The notes: generated by a model not told the origin, from the letters alone. Shown: positions 40,534 through 48,238, counted from the stretch's first letter. The stretch: 64,000 bases of DNA from Massilia rubra (GCF_011682065.1 NZ_VUYU01000014.1:1-64000), one strand, 5' to 3'. Numbers and translations: made by a program.

Positions 40534-40979
40534 CGGAGCTATCGACGCTGCCGATCAAGATGAGGAACCAGCCACCCAGGCATGGCTGGATGGGTGTGAC
40601 CCTGACGCTGGGGGCGCAGGTGGTGGAGATCGACGCGTCGGACGTGCCGAACAATCCGGTCGCCGACCTGCTCGACGCGCTTGACCTGGCCGCGCATGGA
40701 CTGCCGTCGCGGGTATGGTGGCACCTGGAGCCGGACGGCTACTTCATGTACTTCATCCCGGATGGGGATCAGGTCCATTTCAGGATCGACTTCGCCCCCG
40801 ACAGCGAAGCTGCGCGGGCGCACACGGTCGCACAGGGGACGGGCAGCCGCGCGCATGTGCTGTTGCCGTTCTGGCGCTTTGTGCGCAATTTCCAGGCGGG
40901 CGCGTACACGGAGCCGCACTGGCCCCCCACCGATTTTTCCCGCATCGATGTCGTCGAGGCCAGGATCAAGCAGGCTTGA
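40530..40979 (+). CDS. Third gene of the RNA repair operon, unknown
   Basis: The ATG at 40530 overlaps the HD-Pnk stop (ATGA). The 149-residue product (start MTELSTLPIKMRN) has strands such as WMGVTLTLGAQVVEIDASDV and YFMYFIPDGDQVHFRIDF, suggesting a compact beta-rich fold; no family recognised. Its stop is at 40977-40979, and the convergent 790-codon gene's stop begins at the next base. Tight coupling implies a role with the ligase and HD-Pnk, for example substrate recognition. Confidence 0.7.
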   Translation: MTELSTLPIKMRNQPPRHGWMGVTLTLGAQVVEIDASDVPNNPVADLLDALDLAAHGLPSRVWWHLEPDGYFMYFIPDGDQVHFRIDFAPDSEAARAHTVAQGTGSRAHVLLPFWRFVRNFQAGAYTEPHWPPTDFSRIDVVEARIKQA

Positions 40980-43352
40980 TTACGCCACCGCCATCCAGTG
41001 CGGCCCTTTCGCGTACGCCAGCAATCTGCGCGCACCGCTGGCCAGGCTGGCGGGATCGTCCAGCGACCGGCCGGCCGCCGCCAGTTCCAGTCCGGCCAGC
41101 GCGGGGGCGAGGCGCTGGCGCAGGCGCGGCGACTCCTGCGCCAGGTGCGAATGCGCCCACGCGATAAAGTCGGCGTGCGTGGCGGCCGCTGTCATCGACA
41201 GGAAAAACACCATCTGGCGCCATGCGTACGCGGCGTTCCTGATCGCGCGCGGGTCGCCCGGCCAGGCGTTCAGCGCATTGTGCTGGTTCCGGCAAATCCA
41301 CGTAAAGCATTGCTGGGCCATGCGCTCGTAGTGCGCTTGCAGTTCACCATCGAGATCGAGCCTGGCGACCAGCGCGGCCAGGTTGTGCGTGGTGAGGATC
41401 TGCTGCTGCTCGATGACCATGGCATTGTTGATGACGGTTCCGAAGCCGCTGCGGACACCGGCGCGCGCTTCGCACAGGCCGGTCAGGCCGTCAGCGTTGG
41501 CCCGCGTTGCGGCGCTGCCGTCGCGGCGTTGCGCCAGCTCGCGCAACTGCGCGCGCACTGCGGCGTCGATGCCGTAATAGTGGCAGTACAGGCTGTCGTC
41601 GAGCATGGCGCTCGCGTGCGCCGCCACGTTGGCGAACTTGTGCCCGAACGTGCCCATGAAAATATCGGCGGCCAGTTCCTCCACCAGCGGCAAGTCCAGC
41701 CCCGCATTGTCGGCCAGGGTGTTCAGTTCCTGTATCAGCGGGTTGGGGATGGCGGTCTGCGGGAACGAGGTCAGTGCCAGCAGCGCGAGTTCGTCGAGCG
41801 TGCGGCGCGCCAGCGTACGCGGCGCCACGTCTTGCTGGCGCTGTGCGTTGACGGCGGCAACCCACGGCAATTCACCTATCCGCACCTGGCTTTGCAGGTT
41901 TTGCAGCAGCAGCGAACGGCGGCGCCGGAAAGCCTGGTACAAGGCGCCGTACAACTGCTTGAGCGACGGTTCCGCGAGCGCCGCGCCATTGATGGCGGCG
42001 CTCAGTTGCGGCAGCACGCCGGCCAGCACTTCGGCGGACCCGATGACGCCGCGTTCGACCAGCACGGGTACGCTCTCGATGCTGCATCGGTCGAGCTTGG
42101 CCAGCAAGACGGCGGGGATCGGCGCGCCGGCATCTTCGCCCAGGCTGGCCGCTTCGGCGACGGTGACCGGTACGCCCAGCGGCGCCGGGTCGTCCAGGCC
42201 GCCGTCCTGCGCAACGGCACGCAGGCGCTCGGCCAGTACGCCGGCGAGCAGGTGATACGGCGCCGCCGCAACTTGCCTGGCCTGTGCGCTACGCAGCGCC
42301 GCCAGTTGCGCCGATCCGGGCAAGCCTCGTTTGCTGATGTAGCGGCCCAGGATCAGGCGGATGCGGCCGACATCGCGCCCGCTCAGCGCGGCCGGTTCGG
42401 TCACGCACAGGTGCAGGTAGCCGCACAGCTCGGCCAAGCTGTCGTCCTTGCGCGCTGCGACGGCGTTTGCTTGCCATTCGCGCAGCAGCGCTTCGCCGCG
42501 TTCGCGCCAACCGGCAGGGTAGAGGCGGCACGGCCAGCCGCCGGCGATGCGGAATTTCCCGCTTGCCGGATCGCGCCATGCGCCGTCGGCGCCGATATCG
42601 ATGGACGGTGGCGCGCCTTCGACGCTGTCGAGGAACAGCCGCAGCACGCGGTCGTACAGCGGCAGGCGCAGGCGCACGGCGGCGCGCTGCGCCAGGATGC
42701 GCTGGTTGCCGTCGCCCTGGCGTTTTTGCAGGGCGCTCACCGCGGCGCTCACAGGCGCCAGGAAAACGCGTTCGCCGAAGCGGCGCGGCTGCGCAGCCGG
42801 CACCGGATAGAAGCGCAGCCGGTCGAACCACGGCGCGATCGCGTCAAGCACCTCGCGCGCCTGCTCAAGCTTGCCGTGCCGCGTGAGCCAGGCGACCACC
42901 AGCAGCGCGCCTTCTTCCGGGACGTTGATCTCGTAGCAGCCCGAGTCGAGCAGGGCATACAGGCTCGCCAGTCCTTCGTCGGTCAGCAGGCGCGCGTTGA
43001 GCCAGCGGCGCGCGGCGGGAGCTGGCGCCATGCCGGCCGCGGCAAGCGTGGCCAGTTCATGGCCCTGCAGGGGGCCGCCGGCCTTGAAGTCGCCTGTCGC
43101 AAAGCCGCCCTTGACGACGTCGGGCGTCACCCAGGCCGGCGCGCCGTCGAGCGGCGTGCGCGAGCCGATCGCGATCGCTCCCGTGAACATCCCAACCATG
43201 ACCTGTTCCCATTGCCGCGCCTTGGTCGCGCCGTTGGCGCGCACGTGCGGGTCGGGATGGTCGCTGACGGCGCGCAAGGCGGCAGCCAGTTGCAAAGTAG
43301 CATAGCCGGGCGCAATGCGGATCCGGCCGGCGCCGGAATCGTCGTTATCCAC
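40980..43352 (-). CDS. 790-residue helical protein of unknown function next to tRNAs
   Basis: The start is GTG at 43352, 24 bases after the CCA end of the tRNA at 43377-43451. The product is mostly helical with many Leu/Ala-rich repeats (for example LRLPLYDRVLRLFLDSVEG, then AAAPYHLLAGVLAERLRAVA), compatible with an ARM/HEAT-like scaffold, and shows no nuclease, kinase or ligase motif I recognise. No signal peptide or membrane helix. It ends flush against the RNA repair operon and lies in line with the tRNAs, domain-IV protein and EF-G on the same strand, which implies a shared role. Confidence 0.75.
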   Translation of the reverse strand: MDNDDSGAGRIRIAPGYATLQLAAALRAVSDHPDPHVRANGATKARQWEQVMVGMFTGAIAIGSRTPLDGAPAWVTPDVVKGGFATGDFKAGGPLQGHELATLAAAGMAPAPAARRWLNARLLTDEGLASLYALLDSGCYEINVPEEGALLVVAWLTRHGKLEQAREVLDAIAPWFDRLRFYPVPAAQPRRFGERVFLAPVSAAVSALQKRQGDGNQRILAQRAAVRLRLPLYDRVLRLFLDSVEGAPPSIDIGADGAWRDPASGKFRIAGGWPCRLYPAGWRERGEALLREWQANAVAARKDDSLAELCGYLHLCVTEPAALSGRDVGRIRLILGRYISKRGLPGSAQLAALRSAQARQVAAAPYHLLAGVLAERLRAVAQDGGLDDPAPLGVPVTVAEAASLGEDAGAPIPAVLLAKLDRCSIESVPVLVERGVIGSAEVLAGVLPQLSAAINGAALAEPSLKQLYGALYQAFRRRRSLLLQNLQSQVRIGELPWVAAVNAQRQQDVAPRTLARRTLDELALLALTSFPQTAIPNPLIQELNTLADNAGLDLPLVEELAADIFMGTFGHKFANVAAHASAMLDDSLYCHYYGIDAAVRAQLRELAQRRDGSAATRANADGLTGLCEARAGVRSGFGTVINNAMVIEQQQILTTHNLAALVARLDLDGELQAHYERMAQQCFTWICRNQHNALNAWPGDPRAIRNAAYAWRQMVFFLSMTAAATHADFIAWAHSHLAQESPRLRQRLAPALAGLELAAAGRSLDDPASLASGARRLLAYAKGPHWMAVA

Positions 43353-43376
43353 GTGGTATCCGATGAAATAAAGTGT

Positions 43377-43451
43377 TGGGTCCGGAAGCTGGAATCGAAC
43401 CAGCGCCTACTCAGACCGGAGCCAAGTGCTCTGCCATTGAGCTATTCCGGA
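43377..43451 (-). tRNA. tRNA with anticodon CCG (Arg codon CGG), non-standard identity
   Basis: A full cloverleaf is drawn by eye: acceptor TCCGGAA/TTCCGGA, D stem GCTC/GAGC with a 7-base loop, anticodon stem CTTGG/CTGAG (two G-U pairs) with loop CTCCGGT, T arm GCTGG TTCGATT CCAGC, and an encoded CCA. The anticodon at 43417-43419 reads CCG. The discriminator base is C73 and the first pair is U1-A72, unlike usual Arg tRNAs. The acceptor identity is therefore uncertain. The gene lies 24 bases before the 790-codon gene. Confidence 0.8.
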
Positions 43452-43480
43452 ATTGTTTTTGCATGGACGCGGCGCCCAGC

Positions 43481-43540
43481 AGCATTGAGTAGAATCAATG
43501 CTCAGGCGATAACCTTAACATTATCGGTAACATAGTTCAA
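43481..43540 (-). promoter_or_regulatory. Promoter-like site and hairpin upstream of the CCG tRNA
   Basis: On the minus strand TTGAAC (43540-43535), a 17-base spacer and TAAGGT (43517-43512) form a plausible promoter. Just downstream a perfect 8-bp inverted repeat AGCATTGA/TCAATGCT (43502-43481) with a 6-base loop precedes the tRNA by 29 bases. The hairpin could be an operator or processing signal. The same set is present at the other copy. Confidence 0.45.
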
Positions 43541-43559
43541 TCTAATTTGACACACCGCC

Positions 43560-43760
43560 TTACGCATCGCCCAAAGCAAGCGGCATATACAGTCCTGCGG
43601 CGCGCAGCGCCTCGCGGTGCACGTGGTCTGGAGCTGCACGCTGCGTCCACCGTTGCCGCGCCTTGATCGCGCCGTTGGCGCGCAAGGCAGCCGCCAGTTG
43701 CAAAGTAGCATAGCCGGGCGCAATGCGGATCCGGCCGGCGCCGGAATCGTCGTTATCCAC
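43560..43760 (-). pseudogene. Fused relic: start of the 790-residue gene joined to the domain-IV gene tail
   Basis: The 66-codon frame begins exactly like the 790-residue protein (GTG DNDDSGAGRIRIAPGYATL) and ends like the domain-IV protein (REALRAAGLY, then PLALGDA and stop). It is the by-product of the tandem duplication, since the joint of the two units leaves one truncated copy of each gene. Whether it is translated is unknown; it is most likely a relic separating the two tRNAs. Confidence 0.75.
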
Positions 43761-43784
43761 GTGGTATCCGATGAAATGAAGTCT

Positions 43785-43859
43785 TGGGTCCGGAAGCTGG
43801 AATCGAACCAGCGCCCACTCAGGTAAGAGCCAAGTGCTCTGCCATTGAGCTATTCCGGA
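43785..43859 (-). tRNA. tRNA with anticodon CTT (Lys codon AAG), non-standard identity
   Basis: It is the same body as the tRNA at 43377-43451 (identical acceptor stem, D arm, T arm, anticodon stem, C73 and encoded CCA). The anticodon loop is CTCTTAC, giving anticodon CTT at 43825-43827; one further change lies in the variable loop. Standard Lys tRNAs carry A73 and a different acceptor stem, so charging with lysine is doubtful. The gene lies between the domain-IV gene and the fused relic. Confidence 0.8.
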
Positions 43860-43888
43860 ATTGTTTTTGCATGGACGCGGCGCCCAGC

Positions 43889-43948
43889 AGCATTGAGTAG
43901 AATCAATGCTCAGGCGATAACCTTAACAGTATCGGTAACATAGTTCAA
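43889..43948 (-). promoter_or_regulatory. Promoter-like site and hairpin upstream of the CTT tRNA
   Basis: This duplicates the arrangement at 43481-43540: TTGAAC (43948-43943), 17-base spacer, TAAGGT (43925-43920), then the AGCATTGA/TCAATGCT hairpin (43910-43889). It overlaps the space just after the domain-IV gene stop. Conservation in both copies supports function. Confidence 0.45.
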
Positions 43949-43967
43949 TCTAATTTGACACACCGCC

Positions 43968-44390
43968 TTACGCATCGCCCAAAGCAAGCGGCGTATACAG
44001 TCCCGCCGCACGCAGCGCCTCGCGCATGGCCATGACGGTGGCCATTTGGTAGCAACTCACTTTGGAATCGGTTTCGTGATAAGCGCCGTTCACCACCCGG
44101 ATGCGGCAGCCGCTCAGATAGTCGCCGTCGAACGCTTCCTCCGCCATGACATACTTGATACTGCTGATCACGGCGTCAATGAAGCGGATGGGAATTTGCG
44201 CATCCGTCACTTCCCAACTGAGCGTGCAAGGCGAATACCACGATGTGGCCGGTTCGAGAATCAGTTCGATCACGCCGCAACGGCCGGGCGGCCCTTGCTG
44301 GCGGATGTACACCCCTTTGCCGGTACATGAGGCAGGGAGCGTGACGCCACGTCCACTACCGGTCACTAAGGCTATTTCCATCATCATCAT
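43968..44390 (-). CDS. Stand-alone EF-G domain IV-like protein
   Basis: The 140-residue product lines up with domain IV of EF-G: IRQQGPPGRCGVIELILEP (as in the GGxGQYG..V strand), IPIRFIDAVISSIKYVM (as in IPAV.KGI), LSGCRIRVVNGAYHETDS (as in VTLHDGSYHDVDSS) and a final helix MATVMAMREALRAAG. The tip His and Asp are kept. In EF-G this domain mimics a tRNA anticodon arm and enters the A site. No GTPase part is present. Four ATGs follow GGGGAG directly; the fourth (44381) is best spaced. It lies 71 bases after the EF-G paralogue. Confidence 0.75.
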   Translation of the reverse strand: MMMMEIALVTGSGRGVTLPASCTGKGVYIRQQGPPGRCGVIELILEPATSWYSPCTLSWEVTDAQIPIRFIDAVISSIKYVMAEEAFDGDYLSGCRIRVVNGAYHETDSKVSCYQMATVMAMREALRAAGLYTPLALGDA

Positions 44391-44411
44391 CTCCCCAAAT
44401 TGGACAAGCCG

Positions 44412-44440
44412 AAAAAGGGCCGGAAATCGCTTTCCGGCCC
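44412..44440 (-). terminator. Intrinsic terminator between EF-G and the domain-IV gene
   Basis: On the minus strand GGGCCGGAAA and TTTCCGGCCC form a perfect 10-bp stem with a 4-base loop, followed by five T. It begins 22 bases after the EF-G stop codon and stops only 22 bases before the first ATG of the domain-IV gene. The downstream gene would need read-through or its own promoter. Confidence 0.8.
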
Positions 44441-44461
44441 CGGACTTACTTTACAACATGA

Positions 44462-46504
44462 TTACGCAGCCATCGCCTCGGTGCGGGGCTGCATGCACGG
44501 CGCGTGCCTTGCATACACCGCGCTGGCAAACGCACGTCCTTGCGAGAGCGAGCGCAAACTGGTCGTGTGACCGAACAGCCTGGCCAGTGGCACGTCGGCA
44601 ACGACTTCCACCCGGCCGGTCTGCTCTTCGATGCCGAGCACCTTGCCGCCACGGCGCTGCAGGTCGCCGATGACATCGCCCGCATTGACTGCCGGCGCAT
44701 CGACGCTGACCGTCATGACCGGTTCCAGCATCAGCGGATGCGCTCGCTTGAGCCCGGCCAGCGTGCCTTCCTTGGCCGCGACCATGAACGCCATGTCGTT
44801 GCTGTCGACCGTGTGGTAGTCGCCATCGAGCAGGGTCACCTTGACGCCCGTCACCGGGTAGCCGAGAGGACCTTGCGCCAGCGCATGCCGCACACCTTTT
44901 TCGATGGCGGGAATGAAGTTCGCAGGCACCACACCGCCCTTGATCGCATTCTCGAAGGCAAACACGCCCTTGAATGGCTCCACCCGCAACACGACCCGCG
45001 CATACTGTCCGCTGCCGCCGTTTTGCTTCGACACTTTGCCTTCCAGTTCCACCGCCGGCCCGGCGATGGTTTCGCGGTAGGCAACCTGGGGCGCACCGAC
45101 CGTTACTTCCACGCCGGTTTCGCGGCGCACACGTTCCAGCACCACGTCCAGGTGCAGCTCGCCCATGCCCCACAGCACTGTTTCACCGCTGAGCGGATCG
45201 CTTTCCAGGCGCAAGGACGGATCCTCGCGGCGGAAGCGGTCGAGCGCGGCCAGCATCTTGCCACGGTCGCCACCCTTGCCGGGCTCGATCGCCAGCGCCA
45301 CCACCGGTTCGCCGGCGTGGATGGTTTCGAGCACCAGCGGCGTCGCCCTGGTCGAGAGCGTGTGCCCGGTCAGCGCCTCTTTCAGGCCGGCGATGGCGAT
45401 GATGCTGCCAGCCTCGGCCTGGGCCACGGCGGTGCGGCGGTCCGCATGGATCACATACAGGCGACCGATGCGCACGCTCGCGCCGAGCGAGGCGTTCCAC
45501 ACCACGTCGCCTTCGCGCAGGGTGCCGCCGTACAAGCGCACATACGACAGCGAACCGTGCTCGTCGTGCACCACCTTGAACACCAGCGCCGCCAATGGAT
45601 CGGCGTCGCCGGTGCCGACGGTGACCTTGGCATCGTCCAGGCGCGCCACGGGAGCGGCGCGCTCGTCGGGCGAGGGCAGCCAGTCGACGACAGCGTCGAG
45701 CAGCGGCTCGATGCCGGCGTTGCGGTAGGCCGAACCGGCCAGCACCGGCAGCGCGCGCCGTGCCAGGGTCATGGCGCGCAGACCGGCCCGCACATCCGCC
45801 GGCGACAGGGTGTCATCGGCCAGGAAGGCGAGCGTGAGCGCGTCGCTGGCGTCGGCCGCCACCGCCGCCGCGTGGGCGTAGGCTGCCGCCGCCTGTGCTT
45901 GCAGCCGCACGGGCAGGGGTGTTGCGCTCATCAGGCCGGCCGCATCCCATGCCAGGAAACGCTGGCCGAGCACGTCGATGACGCCTTCGAAGGCGTCGCC
46001 GGCGCCGACCGGAATGGTCAGGGGCACGGCCAGCGCGTTCAGGCGCGCGCCGATCTGGGCGACCACGCGGCCGAAATCGGCGCCGGCGCGGTCCATCTTG
46101 TTGATGAACACGATGGTCGGCACGCCGTGCTTTTGCGCCTGGCGCCAGACGGTTTCGGTCTGGGGCTGGATGCCGGCCACGCCGCACAGCACCGTCACGG
46201 CGCCGTCGAGCACGCGCAGCGAACGTTCGACTTCGATGGCGAAGTCGATGTGGCCCGGCGTGTCGATCAGGGTGAAGGCGTGCTTGTTCCAGAAGGCGCG
46301 GGTGGCGGCGGCGCCGATGGTGATGCCGCGTTCTTTTTCCAGGTCCATGCTGTCCATGGTGGCGGTGCCCTCATGGACTTCGCCGGCGCGGTGGATCTCG
46401 CCGGTTTTGAGGAGGATGCGTTCGGACAGGGTGGTTTTGCCAGCGTCGATGTGGGCAATGATACCGAAGTTGCGCGTGTTGGCGCGAAGGACTGTCGCAG
46501 TCAT
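44462..46504 (-). CDS. Divergent EF-G paralogue
   Basis: The 680-residue protein has the five-domain EF-G layout: G1 [10 protein letters not shown]2 [12 protein letters not shown]3 DTPGHIDF, G4 NKMD and G5 GSAYRN; domain III ([17 protein letters not shown]); domain IV ([35 protein letters not shown], tip His kept); and domain V ([20 protein letters not shown]). It is shorter and more diverged than the main EF-G and is not in a str operon. ATG 46504 gives the family N-terminus; an upstream ATG (46570) has a better site (AGGGTGG) and adds 22 residues. Confidence 0.88.
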   Translation of the reverse strand: MTATVLRANTRNFGIIAHIDAGKTTLSERILLKTGEIHRAGEVHEGTATMDSMDLEKERGITIGAAATRAFWNKHAFTLIDTPGHIDFAIEVERSLRVLDGAVTVLCGVAGIQPQTETVWRQAQKHGVPTIVFINKMDRAGADFGRVVAQIGARLNALAVPLTIPVGAGDAFEGVIDVLGQRFLAWDAAGLMSATPLPVRLQAQAAAAYAHAAAVAADASDALTLAFLADDTLSPADVRAGLRAMTLARRALPVLAGSAYRNAGIEPLLDAVVDWLPSPDERAAPVARLDDAKVTVGTGDADPLAALVFKVVHDEHGSLSYVRLYGGTLREGDVVWNASLGASVRIGRLYVIHADRRTAVAQAEAGSIIAIAGLKEALTGHTLSTRATPLVLETIHAGEPVVALAIEPGKGGDRGKMLAALDRFRREDPSLRLESDPLSGETVLWGMGELHLDVVLERVRRETGVEVTVGAPQVAYRETIAGPAVELEGKVSKQNGGSGQYARVVLRVEPFKGVFAFENAIKGGVVPANFIPAIEKGVRHALAQGPLGYPVTGVKVTLLDGDYHTVDSNDMAFMVAAKEGTLAGLKRAHPLMLEPVMTVSVDAPAVNAGDVIGDLQRRGGKVLGIEEQTGRVEVVADVPLARLFGHTTSLRSLSQGRAFASAVYARHAPCMQPRTEAMAA

Positions 46505-46584
46505 GATGGTGCTTTCTAAACATAGCGGGCGGTCGTAGATTGTCTGTGAGACAAGCGCCGCGGGAGCCATGCGACCACCCTTGT

Positions 46585-46623
46585 TCAGTGATCCCGCGCG
46601 CGTTCTTCGTCGGCTGACTTCAT
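46585..46623 (-). CDS. Twelve-codon ORF in the EF-G leader
   Basis: TTAGGAG stands 10 bases before an ATG at 46623 that opens a 12-codon frame ([12 protein letters not shown]) ending at TGA 46585, located after the leader terminator and before EF-G. It has the best ribosome site in the leader. It may be a control peptide or the damaged remains of a longer start. Confidence 0.35.
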   Translation of the reverse strand: MKSADEERARDH

Positions 46624-46668
46624 GATATATATACTCCTAAGCAACTATTGAGTGGGGAAAAGCGACAC

Positions 46669-46701
46669 TGCAAAAACAAAAAAGGCCCGGAGTGGGCCTT
46701 T
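46669..46701 (-). terminator. Intrinsic terminator in the EF-G 5' leader (attenuator)
   Basis: On the minus strand AAAGGCCC, a 5-base loop, GGGCCTTT and a TTTGTTTTTG tract form a textbook terminator. No minus-strand gene lies upstream, so it is positioned inside the transcript leading to EF-G, about 165-200 bases before the start codon. A GGGCC stretch in the leader ORF could pair with its 5' arm to prevent it forming. Confidence 0.8.
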
Positions 46702-46737
46702 GTGATGGGTGCTCGTTACGAGCGAATCAAGGGCGCA

Positions 46738-46812
46738 CTATCGCGGCCCGGGACGTTGTGGCAACGTGCCGGGAAGGGCGAAGGTAAAAAAGAGGATGTC
46801 CATTGAGTTCAT
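46738..46812 (-). CDS. Leader peptide ORF, possibly leaderless
   Basis: A 24-codon frame (MNSMDILFFTFALPGTLPQR start, TAG at 46740-46738) begins about 8 bases after the -10 element of the upstream promoter, so its ATG would lie at or near +1. It has no ribosome site. Its last part forms a long imperfect hairpin (CCCGG.ACGTTG / CAACGT.CCGGG). A stalled or skipped ribosome here could set the fate of the downstream terminator. Confidence 0.45.
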   Translation of the reverse strand: MNSMDILFFTFALPGTLPQRPGPR

Positions 46813-46819
46813 GGCCGCA

Positions 46820-46848
46820 AGCTTAGGGTGGTATTTGTCACATGTCAA
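46820..46848 (-). promoter_or_regulatory. Promoter of the EF-G/tRNA array
   Basis: On the minus strand TTGACA (46848-46843), a 17-base spacer and TAAGCT (46825-46820) form a good -35 with a fair -10. Transcription would start at about 46812-46814. Confidence 0.6.
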
Positions 46849-47053
46849 GTGCTTATTTTGTTGTGGATTCGGCACGCAGGCAAGGCTTCCAGACGCATAG
46901 CCGCATCTATTTTGCGTAAAACATTGAATTTAGCCAACATTTTCGCGAGTACTGGTGTGAAAATACCGCTCTGTTGCACAAACACTATTTCGACTGGCGC
47001 GCAGCGGGCGTGCGAGTTTCCGACTACACAGCAAAAAGAGCAGGAAATTGACT

Positions 47054-48238
47054 ATGAACACCCTCACCAGCCGCTGCGCGAGCGGCCTGATCGCCCTGGT
47101 ATTGCTTTCCGCCTGCGCGACGCAGGAATCCGGCACCGCCGATGCGGCGGCGGGCGGCAGCGGCGCGGCGCCCGGCAGCCTGGTCGCCAACGGCAAACTG
47201 ACCACGGAAGGCGAGGCGCGGCGCGAACGCGCATTCAAGGCGTATCAGGCGGGCAACAAGGCGCTGGCGTATTCCGAGTGGCTGGGGATCGCCGAGCAAG
47301 GCTACGCCGAGTCGCAGTTCAACATCAGCGTGATGGAGAGCGACGGCGACACCGGCGCGGCAAATATGAGCAAGGCGCTGGCCTGGTTGCACAAGGCGGC
47401 CGACGGCAATTATCCCGAAGCCCAGTTCCAGTTCGCCCAGCGCTACAACAAGGGCGAAGGTGTGACCAAGGATGTGCCCAAGGCCCTGGTGTACTGGCGC
47501 AAATGCGCGCTGCTGGGCGAGAAACGCTGTGCCTTCAACGCCGGCGTGGCGCTGGCGGGAGGCCTGGGCGTAGCGCGCGATGAGGCGGCGGCAAGGACCT
47601 TGTTTGCCGAAGCCGGCAGCGGCACGGGGGCGCTGCCGGCCGCCCAGTCCGAGCTGGGCAAGATGTATCTGCAGGATAACAAGGAGCGCGACTTCGTCAA
47701 GGCGCGCCAGTGGCTCGAGCAGGCGGCGGCCGGCAACGATGCCGAGGCCCAGTACAACCTGGCCCTGATCTACAGCAATGGGTATGGCGTGAAGGCCGAC
47801 AAACGCAAAGCGCTGGCGCTGTACCAGCGCGCCGCCAAGCAGGGCGAGCCGATGTCCTTGAACAACCTCGGGGCCGCCTATCGTTTCGGCGAGGGCGTGC
47901 CGAAGGACCAGAAGAAGGCGCTTGCCATGTTCAAGCAGGCGCATGACGCCGGCAACATGCAGGCCACGGTGAACCTGGCCGACATGAGCTTCAAAGGCTG
48001 GGGCGTCCGCGCCAACAAGACGGCGGCGGCCGACCTGTACAAGCTGGCCGCCGATGCCGGGCATCCGGCGGGGCGCTGCCGCTACGCGCAGGCGCTGCGC
48101 CATGGCGACGGCGTCACGCGCAATCCGGGCCAGGCCAACCGCCTGCAGGAGGCGGCGAACAATGCCAGTGCGCCGTGCGACAGCGACGCGCCGCTCGGCG
48201 AGTATCTGGTCAACCGGCGGGTCAAGGTTCGCCCTTGA
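47054..48238 (+). CDS. Sel1-repeat lipoprotein
   Basis: The 394-residue product has a lipoprotein signal (lipobox LLSAC, Cys near residue 20) and at least eight Sel1-like helical repeats of about 36 residues (for example AEAQYNLALIYSNGYGVKAD and KRKALALYQRAAKQGEPMSL). Sel1 repeats mediate protein contacts, often in envelope stress or cell-wall pathways. ATG 47054 has AGGA about 8 bases upstream. A paralogue follows in tandem. Confidence 0.85.
   Translation: MNTLTSRCASGLIALVLLSACATQESGTADAAAGGSGAAPGSLVANGKLTTEGEARRERAFKAYQAGNKALAYSEWLGIAEQGYAESQFNISVMESDGDTGAANMSKALAWLHKAADGNYPEAQFQFAQRYNKGEGVTKDVPKALVYWRKCALLGEKRCAFNAGVALAGGLGVARDEAAARTLFAEAGSGTGALPAAQSELGKMYLQDNKERDFVKARQWLEQAAAGNDAEAQYNLALIYSNGYGVKADKRKALALYQRAAKQGEPMSLNNLGAAYRFGEGVPKDQKKALAMFKQAHDAGNMQATVNLADMSFKGWGVRANKTAAADLYKLAADAGHPAGRCRYAQALRHGDGVTRNPGQANRLQEAANNASAPCDSDAPLGEYLVNRRVKVRP

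Larger units (their letters stand above)
43208..44030. repeat. Imperfect tandem duplication carrying two tRNAs
   Basis: Copy 1 (about 43208-43618) and copy 2 (about 43649-44030) align with a 408-base offset around the tRNAs. Each unit contains, on the minus strand, the 3' end of the domain-IV gene, a promoter-like site, a short hairpin, the tRNA and the 5' end of the 790-residue gene. The flanks differ at only a few positions in about 250 bases, while the anticodon loops differ at five consecutive positions. Copy 2 has lost about 12 codons of the 790-residue gene's start. Confidence 0.85.

Noticed and set aside
40998-43535. Long plus-strand frame opposite the 790-residue gene
   Set aside because: Crosses a tRNA and has shadow composition; the minus-strand frame ends cleanly and shares its start with the duplicated copy.
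44504-46519. Long plus-strand frame opposite EF-G
   Set aside because: The minus strand carries all five GTPase motifs.
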